NCBI GenBank assembly: GCA_016716385.1
Contig: JADJWL010000025.1
Location: 558,001-622,000, forward strand
Direction: 5' to 3'
DNA: 64,000 nt
DNA from: Bryobacterales bacterium
GTDB taxonomy: Bacteria; Acidobacteriota; Terriglobia; Bryobacterales; Bryobacteraceae
Below, in pieces: positions 22,911 to 31,119 of the stretch. The notes under the pieces are model-generated. The model did no database searches. It had not been told where the DNA came from and saw nothing but the letters and a program-made list of their open reading frames with translations. The position numbers and the translations under genes were made by a program. Position 1 is the stretch's first letter; each line of letters starts with the position of its first letter.

Positions 22911-23741
22911 GTGTTTCGCAGCGATTCAAACACAAGACGAGCGCACTCGGATCATAGCACGGAGGATCCCGGGCACTTGCTGCGTAAAGCCAGAGAGCGG
23001 CTCAACTTAACGGTCCGCGAGGTGGAAGAGATGAGCCGCCAGCTGGCCGACCGGTACGAGAACGACGAGTACGCGATCGCGATCAGCCGTCTTTCGGAAA
23101 TCGAGAACCGGAACGTCGTGCCGTCGCTGCACCGCATCTACTCGCTGTGCGTCATCTACCGGTTGGACTTCCATGACGTGATCGAATGGTTTGGGATTCA
23201 TCTGCCCGCCATTCCGATCGACGCGGGATCGCTCGACATCGGAAGGACACACCTGGTGGGATTCCGCGCGGACGAGAAGGGCAGCGCGATGGTTCCTCTC
23301 TCACTCGATCCGGGGATCGACATGCGCCGGACGACCTTCATCAGCAGGATGGTGCGGCAATGGGGGCAGTTGCCTCTTTCCCTGCTGCGGGGACTCGATA
23401 CGAAGAAACATCGCTACGGCTTCATTGGCACGCAGGACTGGACGATGTACCCGCTGATCCGCCCGGGTTCGTTCGTCCTGATCGACGAAACGAGACGGAG
23501 GATTCTCCAGTCGGGATGGACCAGCGAATTCGACCGGCCAGTGTACTTCCTGGAGCATCGCGAGGGATTCTCCTGCGGATGGTGTGCGGTGGCCGGCGAC
23601 AGTCTGATTGTCCAACCGCATCCCGGATCCCAGGCGGCACCGGAAATATTCAAGTACGCCAGCGACGTAGACGTGGTGGGCCAGGTGGTCGGAGTGGCTA
23701 TGCGTCTGGATCCGGTGCGGAAACGCCGTGCACGTTCGTGA
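22911..23741 (+). CDS. XRE-type HTH regulator with degenerate S24/LexA-like domain
   Basis: The 276-residue protein has an N-terminal XRE/Cro helix-turn-helix (LLRKARERLNLTVREVEEMS, SRLSEIENRNVVPSLHRIYSL, residues about 22-82) and a middle linker. Its C-terminal part resembles the S24 peptidase fold of LexA/CI. WTMYPLIRPGSFVLID (177-192) corresponds to the S-M-x-P-x-I-x-x-G-D motif, and DVDVVGQVVGVAMRLD (252-267) to the last strand. The catalytic Ser is replaced by Thr (T178) and no catalytic Lys is found at the expected distance, so self-cleavage is unlikely. I infer a ligand- or dimerisation-controlled repressor. The start is GTG 22911. It is divergent from ubiX, with a candidate operator between them, and its 3' end overlaps the convergent unknown gene by 44 bases. 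Confidence 0.78.
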   Translation: MFRSDSNTRRAHSDHSTEDPGHLLRKARERLNLTVREVEEMSRQLADRYENDEYAIAISRLSEIENRNVVPSLHRIYSLCVIYRLDFHDVIEWFGIHLPAIPIDAGSLDIGRTHLVGFRADEKGSAMVPLSLDPGIDMRRTTFISRMVRQWGQLPLSLLRGLDTKKHRYGFIGTQDWTMYPLIRPGSFVLIDETRRRILQSGWTSEFDRPVYFLEHREGFSCGWCAVAGDSLIVQPHPGSQAAPEIFKYASDVDVVGQVVGVAMRLDPVRKRRARS

Positions 23742-24135
23742 GGAGCGCGAGCAGGATCTCCAGATCGGCGTTGTAATGATCCTTTTGCACCGCTGTCGCG
23801 GAGGCCGGAACCAGGTTTCGATAGGGTTTCAGCCTGACCCAAGTCTCCAGAATGGTCTTCCGGTCGCCCTGGATGCCGGCCAGGTACAAGTCCAGGTCCG
23901 CCTTCTTTTCTTCGATTGAGAACGCGAGCCACTCCTTGAAAGCCCGTTCGTGGCTGGCGAGCATGGTGGCGTTGGCTTCATCTTCTCCGAACTGCTGCGC
24001 CAGGCCGAAGTGGCGGTAACACCCGGTGTTGGGGTCGCGGAGCGCGCTCAAGTAGACCAGACGCCCGAAGGCGGCGGGGATCTGCGAGAGGGTCAGGCGC
24101 CACAGGCTGGCGGCCGCGCTGCGGTCAAACTCCAT
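23698..24135 (-). CDS. Unknown soluble protein
   Basis: I do not recognise this 145-residue protein. It is predicted soluble and largely helical, with no signal or transmembrane segment. Visible segments are SLWRLTLSQIPAAFGRLVYL, CYRHFGLAQQFGEDEANATM, SHERAFKEWLAFSIEEKKAD and LEILLALLTNVHG near the C-terminus. The regular spacing of His and Glu in helices (RHFG, SHERAF) could mark a metal site, but there is no direct support. ATG 24135 is preceded by GGGAG at a good SD distance. ATG 24156 is an alternative that would lie 13 bases after TATAAT (24175-24170). It overlaps the end of the convergent LexA-like regulator gene by 44 bases, which argues for a long-standing neighbourhood. Confidence 0.65.
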   Translation of the reverse strand: MEFDRSAAASLWRLTLSQIPAAFGRLVYLSALRDPNTGCYRHFGLAQQFGEDEANATMLASHERAFKEWLAFSIEEKKADLDLYLAGIQGDRKTILETWVRLKPYRNLVPASATAVQKDHYNADLEILLALLTNVHGVSAPDPDA

Positions 24136-24169
24136 TCTGACTCTCCCGGAAGTCATTGAAGAACAATCT

Positions 24170-24175
24170 ATTATA
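24170..24175 (-). promoter_or_regulatory. -10 element of unknown gene at 23698-24135
   Basis: A perfect TATAAT on the minus strand, 13 bases before ATG 24156 and 34 before ATG 24135. The remainder of the 24157-24310 gap carries no other element I can support apart from the SD of the small peptide gene. Confidence 0.5.
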
Positions 24176-24310
24176 CCCCGCACCGGGAGCGCAACTCCTG
24201 CCGCGTTCCCCGTTTGGAAAATCTTTCTCGGAATACAACCCAAAATTCGCAGACGCCGCTAGTCTGGGGTCAGTTGCGCAGCACACCCGAAGTTGACAGG
24301 AGACAATACG

Positions 24311-24445
24311 ATGATTCGCAAAGCTATTCTTTTCATGGTCTTGGCCCTGACGGCCCTGACCGTCGCCAGGGTCCCGGCCCCCAACATCCAGGTCGCCCAC
24401 GATCCGCTGCCCTGCCCCGAGTGCGAGATTGGCTTCCCTCCGTAG
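24311..24445 (+). CDS. Small exported peptide with CPxC motif
   Basis: A 44-codon frame begins at ATG 24311 with AGGAG (24298-24302) eight bases upstream, a textbook SD distance. The peptide opens MIRKAILFMVLALTALTVA, a convincing signal peptide. The predicted mature part is about 25 residues, Pro-rich, and contains PLPCPECEIGF with a CPEC pair that could form a disulfide or bind metal. I know no family for it. It precedes a 7-transmembrane protein gene by 72 bases, and similar short secreted peptides would be easily missed by gene finders. Support comes from the SD, the signal-like sequence and the clean stop at 24443-24445; expression is unproven. Confidence 0.6.
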   Translation: MIRKAILFMVLALTALTVARVPAPNIQVAHDPLPCPECEIGFPP

Positions 24446-24475
24446 GCCCAGATGAGAGCGCCAAGTCGGGGGTGC

Positions 24476-24481
24476 TAGAAT
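24476..24481 (+). promoter_or_regulatory. Possible -10 element upstream of 7-TM protein gene
   Basis: TAGAAT (five of six consensus bases) lies 36 bases before ATG 24518. No SD is visible before that ATG. The assignment is tentative. Confidence 0.3.
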
Positions 24482-24517
24482 CTTGGCAGAGGTCGATCTT
24501 GGTTCTGGTACCCCCAG

Positions 24518-25276
24518 ATGGCGGAACGCTTCATTTGGCTGCTGAGTATCCTCGTTCGTAGCGCCGTCGTCGGCAAGCTCGCGTCGCAGGGGCTCCATAG
24601 ACAGTATCCTTGGTTCTACTGTTATTGGATCCTCACCGTCCTCCGCTCTGCTTCGCTGTTCGGGTTCAGTTCCAACAGTCCGCACTATTACTCGATCTGG
24701 CTTTGGTCGGAGCCGGTTCTTTGGGTATTTAGCGTCCTGGTCATCGTCGAGTTGTACCGAGTAGTTCTGGCCGAGTTTGCCGGGATCTATAGCTTAGCCA
24801 GATGGTTCTTTGTTGCGGCGGTCGCCGTCTCGGTCGGCGTGTCGCTGATGTCGCTCGCTTCCACGTGGGGCGCGCCGACCGCCCCACACCACGTCTTCTT
24901 CCTGGTCAAACGCGGCCTGTCTTCGTCGATGGCCTTGTTCCTCCTGCTGCTCCTGGCCCTCCTGGTGTGGATGCCGGTGCCGCTCCGGCGCAATGTGGTA
25001 TACCACTGTTCGCTCTACTCGGTCTATTTCACCTCCACTTCGCTGGCGCTGCTCTATCGAAGTGTGACAGGTTCGTCGGTGAGCAACACCGTGAGTTGGA
25101 TTCTGCTGTGTATCGACGCGCTGTGCCAGGTGGGTTGGTTCTTCCTGCTCTCCCGGGCGGGAGAGGAGATCCCCGAACAGAGTAAGCATCGTCACTTATC
25201 CCGCCATGAGGAAGCTCTCCTGGGCCAACTCCGTAACATAAACGGTGTACTACTTCGGGCTGGCAAGGGCGATTGA
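24518..25276 (+). CDS. Unknown seven-transmembrane protein
   Basis: This 252-residue integral membrane protein has about seven hydrophobic helices. They lie in WLLSILVRSAVVG, PWFYCYWILTVLRSASLF, WLWSEPVLWVFSVLVIVELY, LARWFFVAAVAVSVGVSLM, SMALFLLLLLALLVWM, a segment around YSVYFTSTSLALLY, and SWILLCIDALCQVGWFFLL. A soluble tail contains SRHEEALLGQLRNINGVLLR. The arrangement R-Y-P-W-F followed by E-P-V-L and E-L-Y-R is one I associate with a repeated acidobacterial family of unknown role. It has no channel, transporter or enzyme motif. ATG 24518 has no clear SD. A small exported CPxC peptide gene precedes it, and a single-TM protein gene follows. Confidence 0.72.
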   Translation: MAERFIWLLSILVRSAVVGKLASQGLHRQYPWFYCYWILTVLRSASLFGFSSNSPHYYSIWLWSEPVLWVFSVLVIVELYRVVLAEFAGIYSLARWFFVAAVAVSVGVSLMSLASTWGAPTAPHHVFFLVKRGLSSSMALFLLLLLALLVWMPVPLRRNVVYHCSLYSVYFTSTSLALLYRSVTGSSVSNTVSWILLCIDALCQVGWFFLLSRAGEEIPEQSKHRHLSRHEEALLGQLRNINGVLLRAGKGD

Positions 25277-25377
25277 CCTGAGAAAATAGTTTCTTACTCC
25301 CCTGCTTCTGCGTTGCAATTCCCGCCTGCATCCAGTAATCTAAACCTGAGAAAGGAGCTCGCCTGAGCTTCTTTGCC

Positions 25378-25914
25378 ATGACGACACCGATCTTCATCAC
25401 CGCACTAGGCTGTCTGGCCGTCGGCCTCGGCCTCGCGTTCCTGTTATGGAAGGCGGCGAAGCAACGGGACCTTCAACTGTCGTTGGAGGAGTTGCTCGAT
25501 TTTTCAGCAAGCACGTACGGACCAATGGTGCGTTTGCTCGACGAGGAGGAGTTCCGGTATCTGGCTCAGCTTCCTGGCTACACGCCGGAGGTCGGCAAGC
25601 GTTTTCGCTCAGAGCGCCGGCGCGTCTTCCGTTCTTACCTGCGGCGCCTGCGGCGCGACTTCGACCGGTTCTATCTCGCCTGTCGCCTGGTCGCCGTGCA
25701 TGGCGGGCAGGACCGTCCAGGCCTGATCCGGGAGATCGCCAGGCAGCGCGTGGCGTTCCATCTGGGTATGGCTCGGATCCAATTCCGTCTCGCGCTGCAC
25801 GCCGCCGGACTCAGTACCGTCGATGTGCGCCCACTGGTCGCCGCCCTCGAAGAGATGCAGGTGCGATTCCAGCAACTCGTGGCGCCCCAGGGGCCGGCCA
25901 CCACTCTCGCGTAG
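25378..25914 (+). CDS. Unknown protein with one N-terminal membrane helix
   Basis: The 178-residue protein begins with a single membrane segment (MTTPIFITALGCLAVGLGLAFLLWKAA), then a soluble helical domain rich in Arg. Segments include EEFRYLAQLPGYTPEVGKRFRSERRR, FRSYLRRLRRDFDRFYLACRLVAVH and LIREIARQRVAFHLGMARIQFRLALH. It is probably anchored in the inner membrane with the helical part in the cytoplasm. No family is recognised. An AAGGAG sequence lies about 21 bases upstream, too far to be a normal SD for ATG 25378, so the start may be imprecise. The gene follows the 7-TM protein by 101 bases in the same direction and its stop is two bases from the stop of the convergent DUF547 gene. Confidence 0.65.
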   Translation: MTTPIFITALGCLAVGLGLAFLLWKAAKQRDLQLSLEELLDFSASTYGPMVRLLDEEEFRYLAQLPGYTPEVGKRFRSERRRVFRSYLRRLRRDFDRFYLACRLVAVHGGQDRPGLIREIARQRVAFHLGMARIQFRLALHAAGLSTVDVRPLVAALEEMQVRFQQLVAPQGPATTLA

Positions 25915-25915
25915 C

Positions 25916-26671
25916 CTATTTCGATCGGGAGTCGTTCAGGCTCCAGTCGTACGGGAAGTACTCCGTCTTCCAGGGGCGCTTCTCCGTCCGAGGGCCGTCT
26001 CGATGATACTTGTAGAGAAACGCAACAATGGAGGTGCGCCCTCCTCCGAAGTCGCCTTCATACCACTCGAAGATCTTCGAAAGCGTCACAATGCCCCGCG
26101 CGTCGTCCCACCGCACGTTCCCCGTCTCGTTCACGAATAAGCGCGTCCGCGCCTCCAGTTGATCGTCCAGGCGATCACCCCGGTAGGCCTCCCTAGCGAG
26201 CCGGGGACAACTCGCCGAGGCGCAGACCAGCGCAAAGTGAATCCGGGGATCACCGAAGCCCTTCCGGATCGTATTGGTTTCAATGTCATCCAGCGACCGC
26301 TGCTTGCCGCCCACGCGAAACTTTGTTCCGTAAAAGAACACGCCCTGATCGATCCGGTTCCGTAAACGGTCCTTCCCTTTCGGGTAATCCTTGGCGAAGG
26401 CCCAAAGCACGAGGGCGTTATACGCGTTCAACCAGTACGCCAGTTTCTGCTCCCGCCGCGGGAACAGTTGTGGATGGGAGTCCGGACTGACCGCCCCCAG
26501 TTGCCTGACGAAGGTGTCCAGCGGCACCAGGTCGTCTCGCAAGGCTGCGTAGGCGACGGCGCCGTCGGCTCGCACGTGCCGCTGCAAAGCACTTTCGTAG
26601 AGCGCAAGATCCGGCGCCTGGGCGCTCCAGCCAAGTGCGGCAGCAGCCAAACCCAAGAGGAAGCGTGTCAT
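25916..26671 (-). CDS. DUF547 exported protein
   Basis: This 251-residue protein has a signal peptide MTRFLLGLAAAALGWSAQA followed by a DUF547 domain. Diagnostic stretches are EQKLAYWLNAYNALVLWAFA, FFYGTKFRVGGKQRSLDDIETNTIRK, DPRIHFALVCASASCPRLAREAY and LDDQLEARTRLFVNE. The conserved Cys in CASASCPRL and the following His/Asp positions resemble a papain-like arrangement, and some reports place DUF547 among cysteine-hydrolase folds, but no reaction is proven. The protein is likely periplasmic. It lies 11 bases downstream of the SprT-like gene on the same strand, so they are probably co-transcribed. Confidence 0.85.
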   Translation of the reverse strand: MTRFLLGLAAAALGWSAQAPDLALYESALQRHVRADGAVAYAALRDDLVPLDTFVRQLGAVSPDSHPQLFPRREQKLAYWLNAYNALVLWAFAKDYPKGKDRLRNRIDQGVFFYGTKFRVGGKQRSLDDIETNTIRKGFGDPRIHFALVCASASCPRLAREAYRGDRLDDQLEARTRLFVNETGNVRWDDARGIVTLSKIFEWYEGDFGGGRTSIVAFLYKYHRDGPRTEKRPWKTEYFPYDWSLNDSRSK

Positions 26672-26682
26672 CGAAGGTTTAG

Positions 26683-27459
26683 TTACAGCAGTTTCAGCAG
26701 ATCTTTCGCCTCCGCGAGCCGGGGGAAGCGCTTTTCGTCTTCCCGGAAGGCGGGCGTATGGACACAGCGCCGGCCCTGCCGGTGCTCCACCGGATGCTTG
26801 AGGTGCAACATCTCGTGAAACAGGACGTACTCAACGACGAGGTGCGGCACCTCGGGCCGGTCCAACACCCGGCTCAGGATGATCGCGCGGTGGGCTGCGT
26901 CATAATGGCCGAGCAGAGTGCGGGACGGCTGCCGGCTCCACCCAAGCCGCGGCCGCTCCAGCCGGCCCTCGAAAAACCGTTGATTCAACTCGTCGAACAG
27001 GGGTGCCAGATCGTGGCAGGATCCAACCGGTCCCGAAACGTACTTGCGGCCACGATTCTGCCGCAGAGTCTCAATTTTCTGCCGAACCTCGCCCCTGCTC
27101 AGATACAATCGGTAGCGATGCACATACTCCGCGGGAACGGGCCGCCGGTAGAGTTTGGCCAGAAGAATGAACGCCAAAGCTTCGGCGACCGGCGCCGGGG
27201 CGGGTTCCAGGACGTCGGAAATCCGAACCAACAGCCGGCCGCTCTCCAGGCGCACGGAGGCATTCGCGTTGGCGTAACGGCGGTACTGGACTTGGATTGC
27301 CGGGGCGGGCGTCCGGGGTCTCAGCGCCCGAAAGACGCGGCCGTAGAGTTCTTCCGGCGACTCGAAGAACAGCGCCGCCTGGTACAGACCGGGACCGCTC
27401 CAGCCGCCGTTTCCGTGCTCGCGCATCTCGCTCAACGTTAACATAGCAAAGTGGATCAT
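26683..27459 (-). CDS. SprT-like/minigluzincin zinc metalloprotein
   Basis: This protein of about 258 residues carries HEMLHLKHP near the C-terminus, the HExxH-type zinc motif written H-E-M-L-H. It is followed by a His-rich stretch VEHRQGRRCVHTPAFREDEKRFP that could provide the third ligand. Upstream, LFDELNQRFFEGRLERPRLGWS is the strand-helix pattern of SprT-like and M48-like domains. The N-terminal half (YANANASVRLESGRLLVRISDVLE) is a separate domain of unknown role. SprT-like proteins act on protein-DNA crosslinks in eukaryotes; bacterial ones are poorly defined, so no substrate is given. ATG 27459 is used, with ATG 27444 or 27426 possible. It is divergent from fabH and followed by DUF547. 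Confidence 0.75.
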   Translation of the reverse strand: MIHFAMLTLSEMREHGNGGWSGPGLYQAALFFESPEELYGRVFRALRPRTPAPAIQVQYRRYANANASVRLESGRLLVRISDVLEPAPAPVAEALAFILLAKLYRRPVPAEYVHRYRLYLSRGEVRQKIETLRQNRGRKYVSGPVGSCHDLAPLFDELNQRFFEGRLERPRLGWSRQPSRTLLGHYDAAHRAIILSRVLDRPEVPHLVVEYVLFHEMLHLKHPVEHRQGRRCVHTPAFREDEKRFPRLAEAKDLLKLL

Positions 27460-27484
27460 CAATCTTCACCCAAAGCGAGGAACA

Positions 27485-28477
27485 TTGCCTAGAGCCAAGA
27501 TCACCGCTCTCGGATGCTTCACCCCGGAGCGAGTCCTGACGAACTCCGATCTCGAAAAACTGGTAGACACCACGGACCAGTGGATCTTGGAAAGGACGGG
27601 GATCCGGGAACGGCACATTGCCGATCCTGGTGTGGCCACCTCGGATCTCGCCGTCGAGGCAGCCAAAGCGGCCCTGGCGGTCAACGGCGTCGCTCCTGGC
27701 GATCTCGATGCCATCCTGCTTTGCACCGTGACACCGGACATGTTTTTCCCGTCGACCGCGTGCCTGGTGCAGAACCGCCTCGGCGCCTCCCGGGCCTGGG
27801 GTTTCGATCTGATCGCCGCCTGTTCCGGCTTCGTCTATGGACTTGTATCGGGGGCGTCCCTGGTGGCGTCCGGAATGCACAAGCGTGTTCTCGTGATCGG
27901 CGCCGACACCATGAGCCGCATCATCGATTACACTGACCGCGGAACGTGCGTCCTCTTCGGCGACGGAGCCGGCGCGATGCTGATCGAGCCGGCGGCGGAG
28001 GGAGAGGATGCCGGGTTCATCGACTTCCTTGGCGAAATCGACGGTTCAGGGGGGGATTTCCTGAAGATGCCCGCCGGAGGGAGCCGCTTGCCCGCATCGC
28101 GCGAAACCGTCGACCAGCGCCTGCACTACGTCCACCAGGAAGGCCAGCAGGTCTTCAAGTACGCCGTGCGTAAGATGGGCGACCTCTGCCAGCAGATTCT
28201 GGAGCGGAACGGACTGACAGGCAACGACATCGCGGTCATGGTGCCGCACCAGGCGAACCGCCGCATTATCACGGCGACGGCTGAGCGGATCGGCCTGCCG
28301 CCGGAAAAGGTGCTCATCAATATCGAGCGCTTTGGGAACACCACCGCCGGCACCATCCCGCTCGCCACGCGGGACGCCATTGGCCAGGGTCTGCTTCGCA
28401 AGGGCGACATCGTTCTCTTCGCCGCGGTAGGTGCCGGCTATACGGCGGGTGCCAGCCTCTGGCGCTGGGGGTACTGA
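27485..28477 (+). CDS. fabH: Beta-ketoacyl-ACP synthase III FabH
   Basis: FabH condenses acetyl-CoA with malonyl-ACP to begin type II fatty acid synthesis in the cytoplasm. The 330-residue protein contains the full catalytic triad: Cys in FDLIAACSGFVYGL, His in MVPHQANRRII, and Asn in IERFGNTTAGTIPLA. DTTDQWILERTGIRERHIA near the N-terminus is also diagnostic. The reading frame begins at TTG 27485 with a GAGG only four bases upstream, so initiation may be weak or the start misplaced. No other fab gene is adjacent; instead a metal-transporting ATPase follows 13 bases after the stop, an unusual pairing. FabH paralogs acting on other starters cannot be excluded. Confidence 0.94.
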   Translation: MPRAKITALGCFTPERVLTNSDLEKLVDTTDQWILERTGIRERHIADPGVATSDLAVEAAKAALAVNGVAPGDLDAILLCTVTPDMFFPSTACLVQNRLGASRAWGFDLIAACSGFVYGLVSGASLVASGMHKRVLVIGADTMSRIIDYTDRGTCVLFGDGAGAMLIEPAAEGEDAGFIDFLGEIDGSGGDFLKMPAGGSRLPASRETVDQRLHYVHQEGQQVFKYAVRKMGDLCQQILERNGLTGNDIAVMVPHQANRRIITATAERIGLPPEKVLINIERFGNTTAGTIPLATRDAIGQGLLRKGDIVLFAAVGAGYTAGASLWRWGY

Positions 28478-28490
28478 GGGACCTGATCCC

Positions 28491-30302
28491 GTGAAACCGG
28501 GTCTGGCCAAGGAAACGCTGATCGCCGCCGGGGCAGGAGCGGGGATCGCCGGCTACCTGGGACTTTGGCTGGCCGGGTCTCCTGGCGCCGTCTGGGCGCT
28601 CTATTTCGTCTTCGCCTGTGGCATCCCACTGCTGGTTGACCTGCTGCGGCGGGTCGCCGCACGCGAGTTTGGCTCGGACCTGCTTGCCGGGCTGTCCATT
28701 GTCACGGCCCTACTCCTCGGCGAATATCTCGCTGGCGCGATCGTCATCCTGATGCTGTCGGGAGGCGCCGCCCTCGAGCAGTACGCTACCCGCCGGGCTT
28801 CTTCAGTTCTCGAAGCGCTCGCCAGCCGCATGCCCCGGATCGCGCACAGGCGCGGTGGTTCCGGAGTCGAAGACGTGGCGCTGGACACGGTCGCAATCGG
28901 CGATGTCCTTGTGGTGCTGCCGCACGAAGTCTGCCCGGTCGACGGCACGGTGGTCGAGGGGCGCGGCAGCATGGACGAGTCCTACCTCACCGGCGAACCC
29001 TATGTGATTTCGAAGGCTCCCGGCGCGGCCGTCCTGTCCGGAGCGATCAACGGAGAAAGCGCGCTGACCGTGACGGTCGGCAAGCTGCCGGTGGATTCCC
29101 GCTACGCGCGAATCATGCGGGTGATGCGCGAGGCCGAGCGCAACCGTCCGCGGGTTCGCCGCATCGGGGACCGTTTGGGTGCCTGGTATACGGTGCTCGC
29201 GCTCGGCGTCGCCGGCGGAAGCTGGCTGCTCTCCGGGGAAGAGACCCGGTTCCTCGCGGTGCTGGTGATCGCGACGCCGTGCCCGCTGCTGCTGGGGATC
29301 CCCGTCGCAATCGTGGGCGCGATCTCGTTGGCTGCCCGCCGCGCCATCATCGTCAAGAATCCGTCGATGCTCGAGCGCATCGATCGATGCCGTACCGTAA
29401 TCTTCGACAAGACCGGCACCCTGACGTACGGGCGGCCCGCCCTTACCGCGGTCGAGACCGCGGGGGGCGTGTCCCGGTCCGAAGCGCTGCGCCTGGCCGC
29501 GAGCCTGGAACAGTACTCGCGCCACCCCTTGTCGGCGCCCATTCTCGAAGCCGCGCGGGCTAAAGGCATCGAGCCGGCCTCGGTCCTCGAAATCGCCGAG
29601 AAGCCTGGCGCCGGACTCGCCGGCCGCATTGACGGGCGGCATGTGCGCATCACAGGAAGGATCGGCGTGGCAGGCGTTCCGCCTCCGGAGCCAGGCATGG
29701 AATGCGTGCTCGAAGTGGACGGCGCCTTTGCCGCGCTCTTCCGCTTTCGAGACGAACCGCGCCGCGATAGCCACGCGTTCGTCCGGCATCTGAATCCGCG
29801 GCACGGCGTCGTGCGGATTATGCTCCTATCCGGCGATCGCGAGGCCGAAGTGCGGTTCCTGGCCGCTGAGGTCGGCATCGCTGAAGCGCTGCACGGCAAG
29901 AGTCCGGAAGAAAAGCTCTCCATCGTGCGCGCCGAGTCCGCGCGCGTGCCCACGCTGTTCCTGGGCGACGGCGTGAATGACGCCCCCGCGATGCAGGCGG
30001 CCACGGTCAGCGTGGCGTTCGGCCGGCACGACGACATCACTGCCGAGGCGGCAGACGCCGTGATCCTCGATGCCTCCCTTGCGCGGGTGGACGAACTGAT
30101 TCACATCGGGCGGCGGATGCGCGTGATCGCCCTTCAGAGCGCCGTCGGGGGCATGGCGCTGAGCATGATCGGGATGGGCTTTGCCGCCGCCGGGTATCTG
30201 CCGCCGGTCGCCGGCGCCGTGCTGCAGGAGGTCATCGACCTCGCGGCGGTCGTGAACTCCCTCCGCGTGGCGATGCCTACGAATGACCTGCAGGATCTCT
30301 GA
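28491..30302 (+). CDS. P1B-type heavy-metal-transporting ATPase with TPCP motif
   Basis: The 603-residue pump begins at GTG 28491. P-type hallmarks are LTGEPYV (TGE, about 167-169), the phosphorylation motif FDKTGTLT (306 on), SRHPLSAPI (the HP motif of P1B ATPases), and LGDGVNDAPAM. The metal-determining segment, usually CPC, reads ATPCPLLLGIP (TPCP, 262-265), which is the mark of the P1B-5 subgroup linked to Ni or Fe export. There is no N-terminal Cys-x-x-Cys domain and no C-terminal hemerythrin domain. It follows fabH by 13 bases, and a putative Mn exporter lies 800 bases away. Substrate is inferred from the motif only. It is likely to export a divalent cation from the cytoplasm. Confidence 0.88.
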   Translation: MKPGLAKETLIAAGAGAGIAGYLGLWLAGSPGAVWALYFVFACGIPLLVDLLRRVAAREFGSDLLAGLSIVTALLLGEYLAGAIVILMLSGGAALEQYATRRASSVLEALASRMPRIAHRRGGSGVEDVALDTVAIGDVLVVLPHEVCPVDGTVVEGRGSMDESYLTGEPYVISKAPGAAVLSGAINGESALTVTVGKLPVDSRYARIMRVMREAERNRPRVRRIGDRLGAWYTVLALGVAGGSWLLSGEETRFLAVLVIATPCPLLLGIPVAIVGAISLAARRAIIVKNPSMLERIDRCRTVIFDKTGTLTYGRPALTAVETAGGVSRSEALRLAASLEQYSRHPLSAPILEAARAKGIEPASVLEIAEKPGAGLAGRIDGRHVRITGRIGVAGVPPPEPGMECVLEVDGAFAALFRFRDEPRRDSHAFVRHLNPRHGVVRIMLLSGDREAEVRFLAAEVGIAEALHGKSPEEKLSIVRAESARVPTLFLGDGVNDAPAMQAATVSVAFGRHDDITAEAADAVILDASLARVDELIHIGRRMRVIALQSAVGGMALSMIGMGFAAAGYLPPVAGAVLQEVIDLAAVVNSLRVAMPTNDLQDL

Positions 30303-30305
30303 TGG

Positions 30306-31046
30306 CTATAGCGCCAGTTGGCCGCCGTAGACCATATGCTTCAGATTGAACTTCGCCTTGATTTCCATCGGCCCGGCCGCCGACTCGAAGCTGACCTCCT
30401 TGTCCTCAATGGCAATCGGCTCACGCGGGAACAGAAATGTCATCAGGGGTCCCTCGGGACCCGTGATCCGGCCCATCTTCACGGCCTGGATCGGCGGTTT
30501 TCCCTTGCGCTTCAGCACCGTTCCCTGCAGCAGGCGCTGCTGCATTTGCTGCGCCCGGCTGGGGTCCGCGCCGCCTTCCTGGCGTCCGCGGCCGCCCATC
30601 GCCGGATAGCCCGACGCCATGATGACGTAGTGCTCCTGAGCCCATCCGGCGACTGCGCGGGCGAACGGCGATTCAGCCATGGACGATGCGGCCTGCATGG
30701 GAGCAGCGCTCTCCCAGCGCACTGTCACTTCGGGCATGCGCGTGCTGCCGCCCATGCCGCCAGGTCTGCGCATGCCGCCCCCACCGCCACCCTCGCCATC
30801 GGCCATGCCACCGCCGCCGCCCATCCCGCCGGGGCCCATGCCAGGTCCGCCCATGCCGCCGCCCCGCATGCCGCCTCCACCCGCCCCGCCCTTCATGCTG
30901 ACGCCGGCGAACTTCGCCCAAGGGGAACGCGACCGGAGCTTTTCGATCTCTTTCGGTGTCCAATCGGCCGGCTGCCTGATGTCCCAGAAATTGGCGGCCA
31001 GCAGGGCGGCTGGGATGAGACCCAGGAATACGTCGCGTCGCAGCAT
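30306..31046 (-). CDS. Secreted Gly/Met-rich protein of unknown function
   Basis: This 246-residue protein starts with MLRRDVFLGLIPAALLAANF, an export signal. It is followed by DIRQPADWTPKEIEKLRSRSPWAK, a motif I associate with secreted acidobacterial proteins. Residues 51-100 are almost only Gly and Met with a few Pro, a low-complexity insertion. The C-terminal part (VTVRWESAAPMQAAS, WAQEHYVIMASGYPA, TVLKRKGKPPIQAVKMGRI, EIKAKFNLKHMVYGGQLAL) looks like a compact beta-rich domain. The role is unknown; the Met clusters could bind Cu(I) or act as a flexible linker, which is speculation. An AAGGAG SD lies about 12 bases before ATG 31046, with TATGAT at 31078-31073 as probable -10. Confidence 0.7.
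   Translation of the reverse strand: MLRRDVFLGLIPAALLAANFWDIRQPADWTPKEIEKLRSRSPWAKFAGVSMKGGAGGGGMRGGGMGGPGMGPGGMGGGGGMADGEGGGGGGMRRPGGMGGSTRMPEVTVRWESAAPMQAASSMAESPFARAVAGWAQEHYVIMASGYPAMGGRGRQEGGADPSRAQQMQQRLLQGTVLKRKGKPPIQAVKMGRITGPEGPLMTFLFPREPIAIEDKEVSFESAAGPMEIKAKFNLKHMVYGGQLAL
30747..30896 (-). repeat. Gly/Met low-complexity coding repeat
   Basis: Degenerate GGM/GGG codon repeats encode residues 51-100 of the secreted protein at 30306-31046. The same kind of Gly/Met-rich stretch occurs in the third HlyD adaptor (about 62050-62190). Confidence 0.8.
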
Positions 31047-31072
31047 CAGGGAAGGCGTCTCCTTTTGCAGCG

Positions 31073-31078
31073 ATCATA
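31073..31078 (-). promoter_or_regulatory. -10 element of Gly/Met-rich protein gene
   Basis: TATGAT on the minus strand lies 26 bases before ATG 31046, with an AAGGAG SD between them. This is a conventional leadered arrangement. Confidence 0.4.
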
Positions 31079-31119
31079 ACCGAAAGGATCCGAAGTGCCA
31101 ATAATGAAATGGGAGAGCG

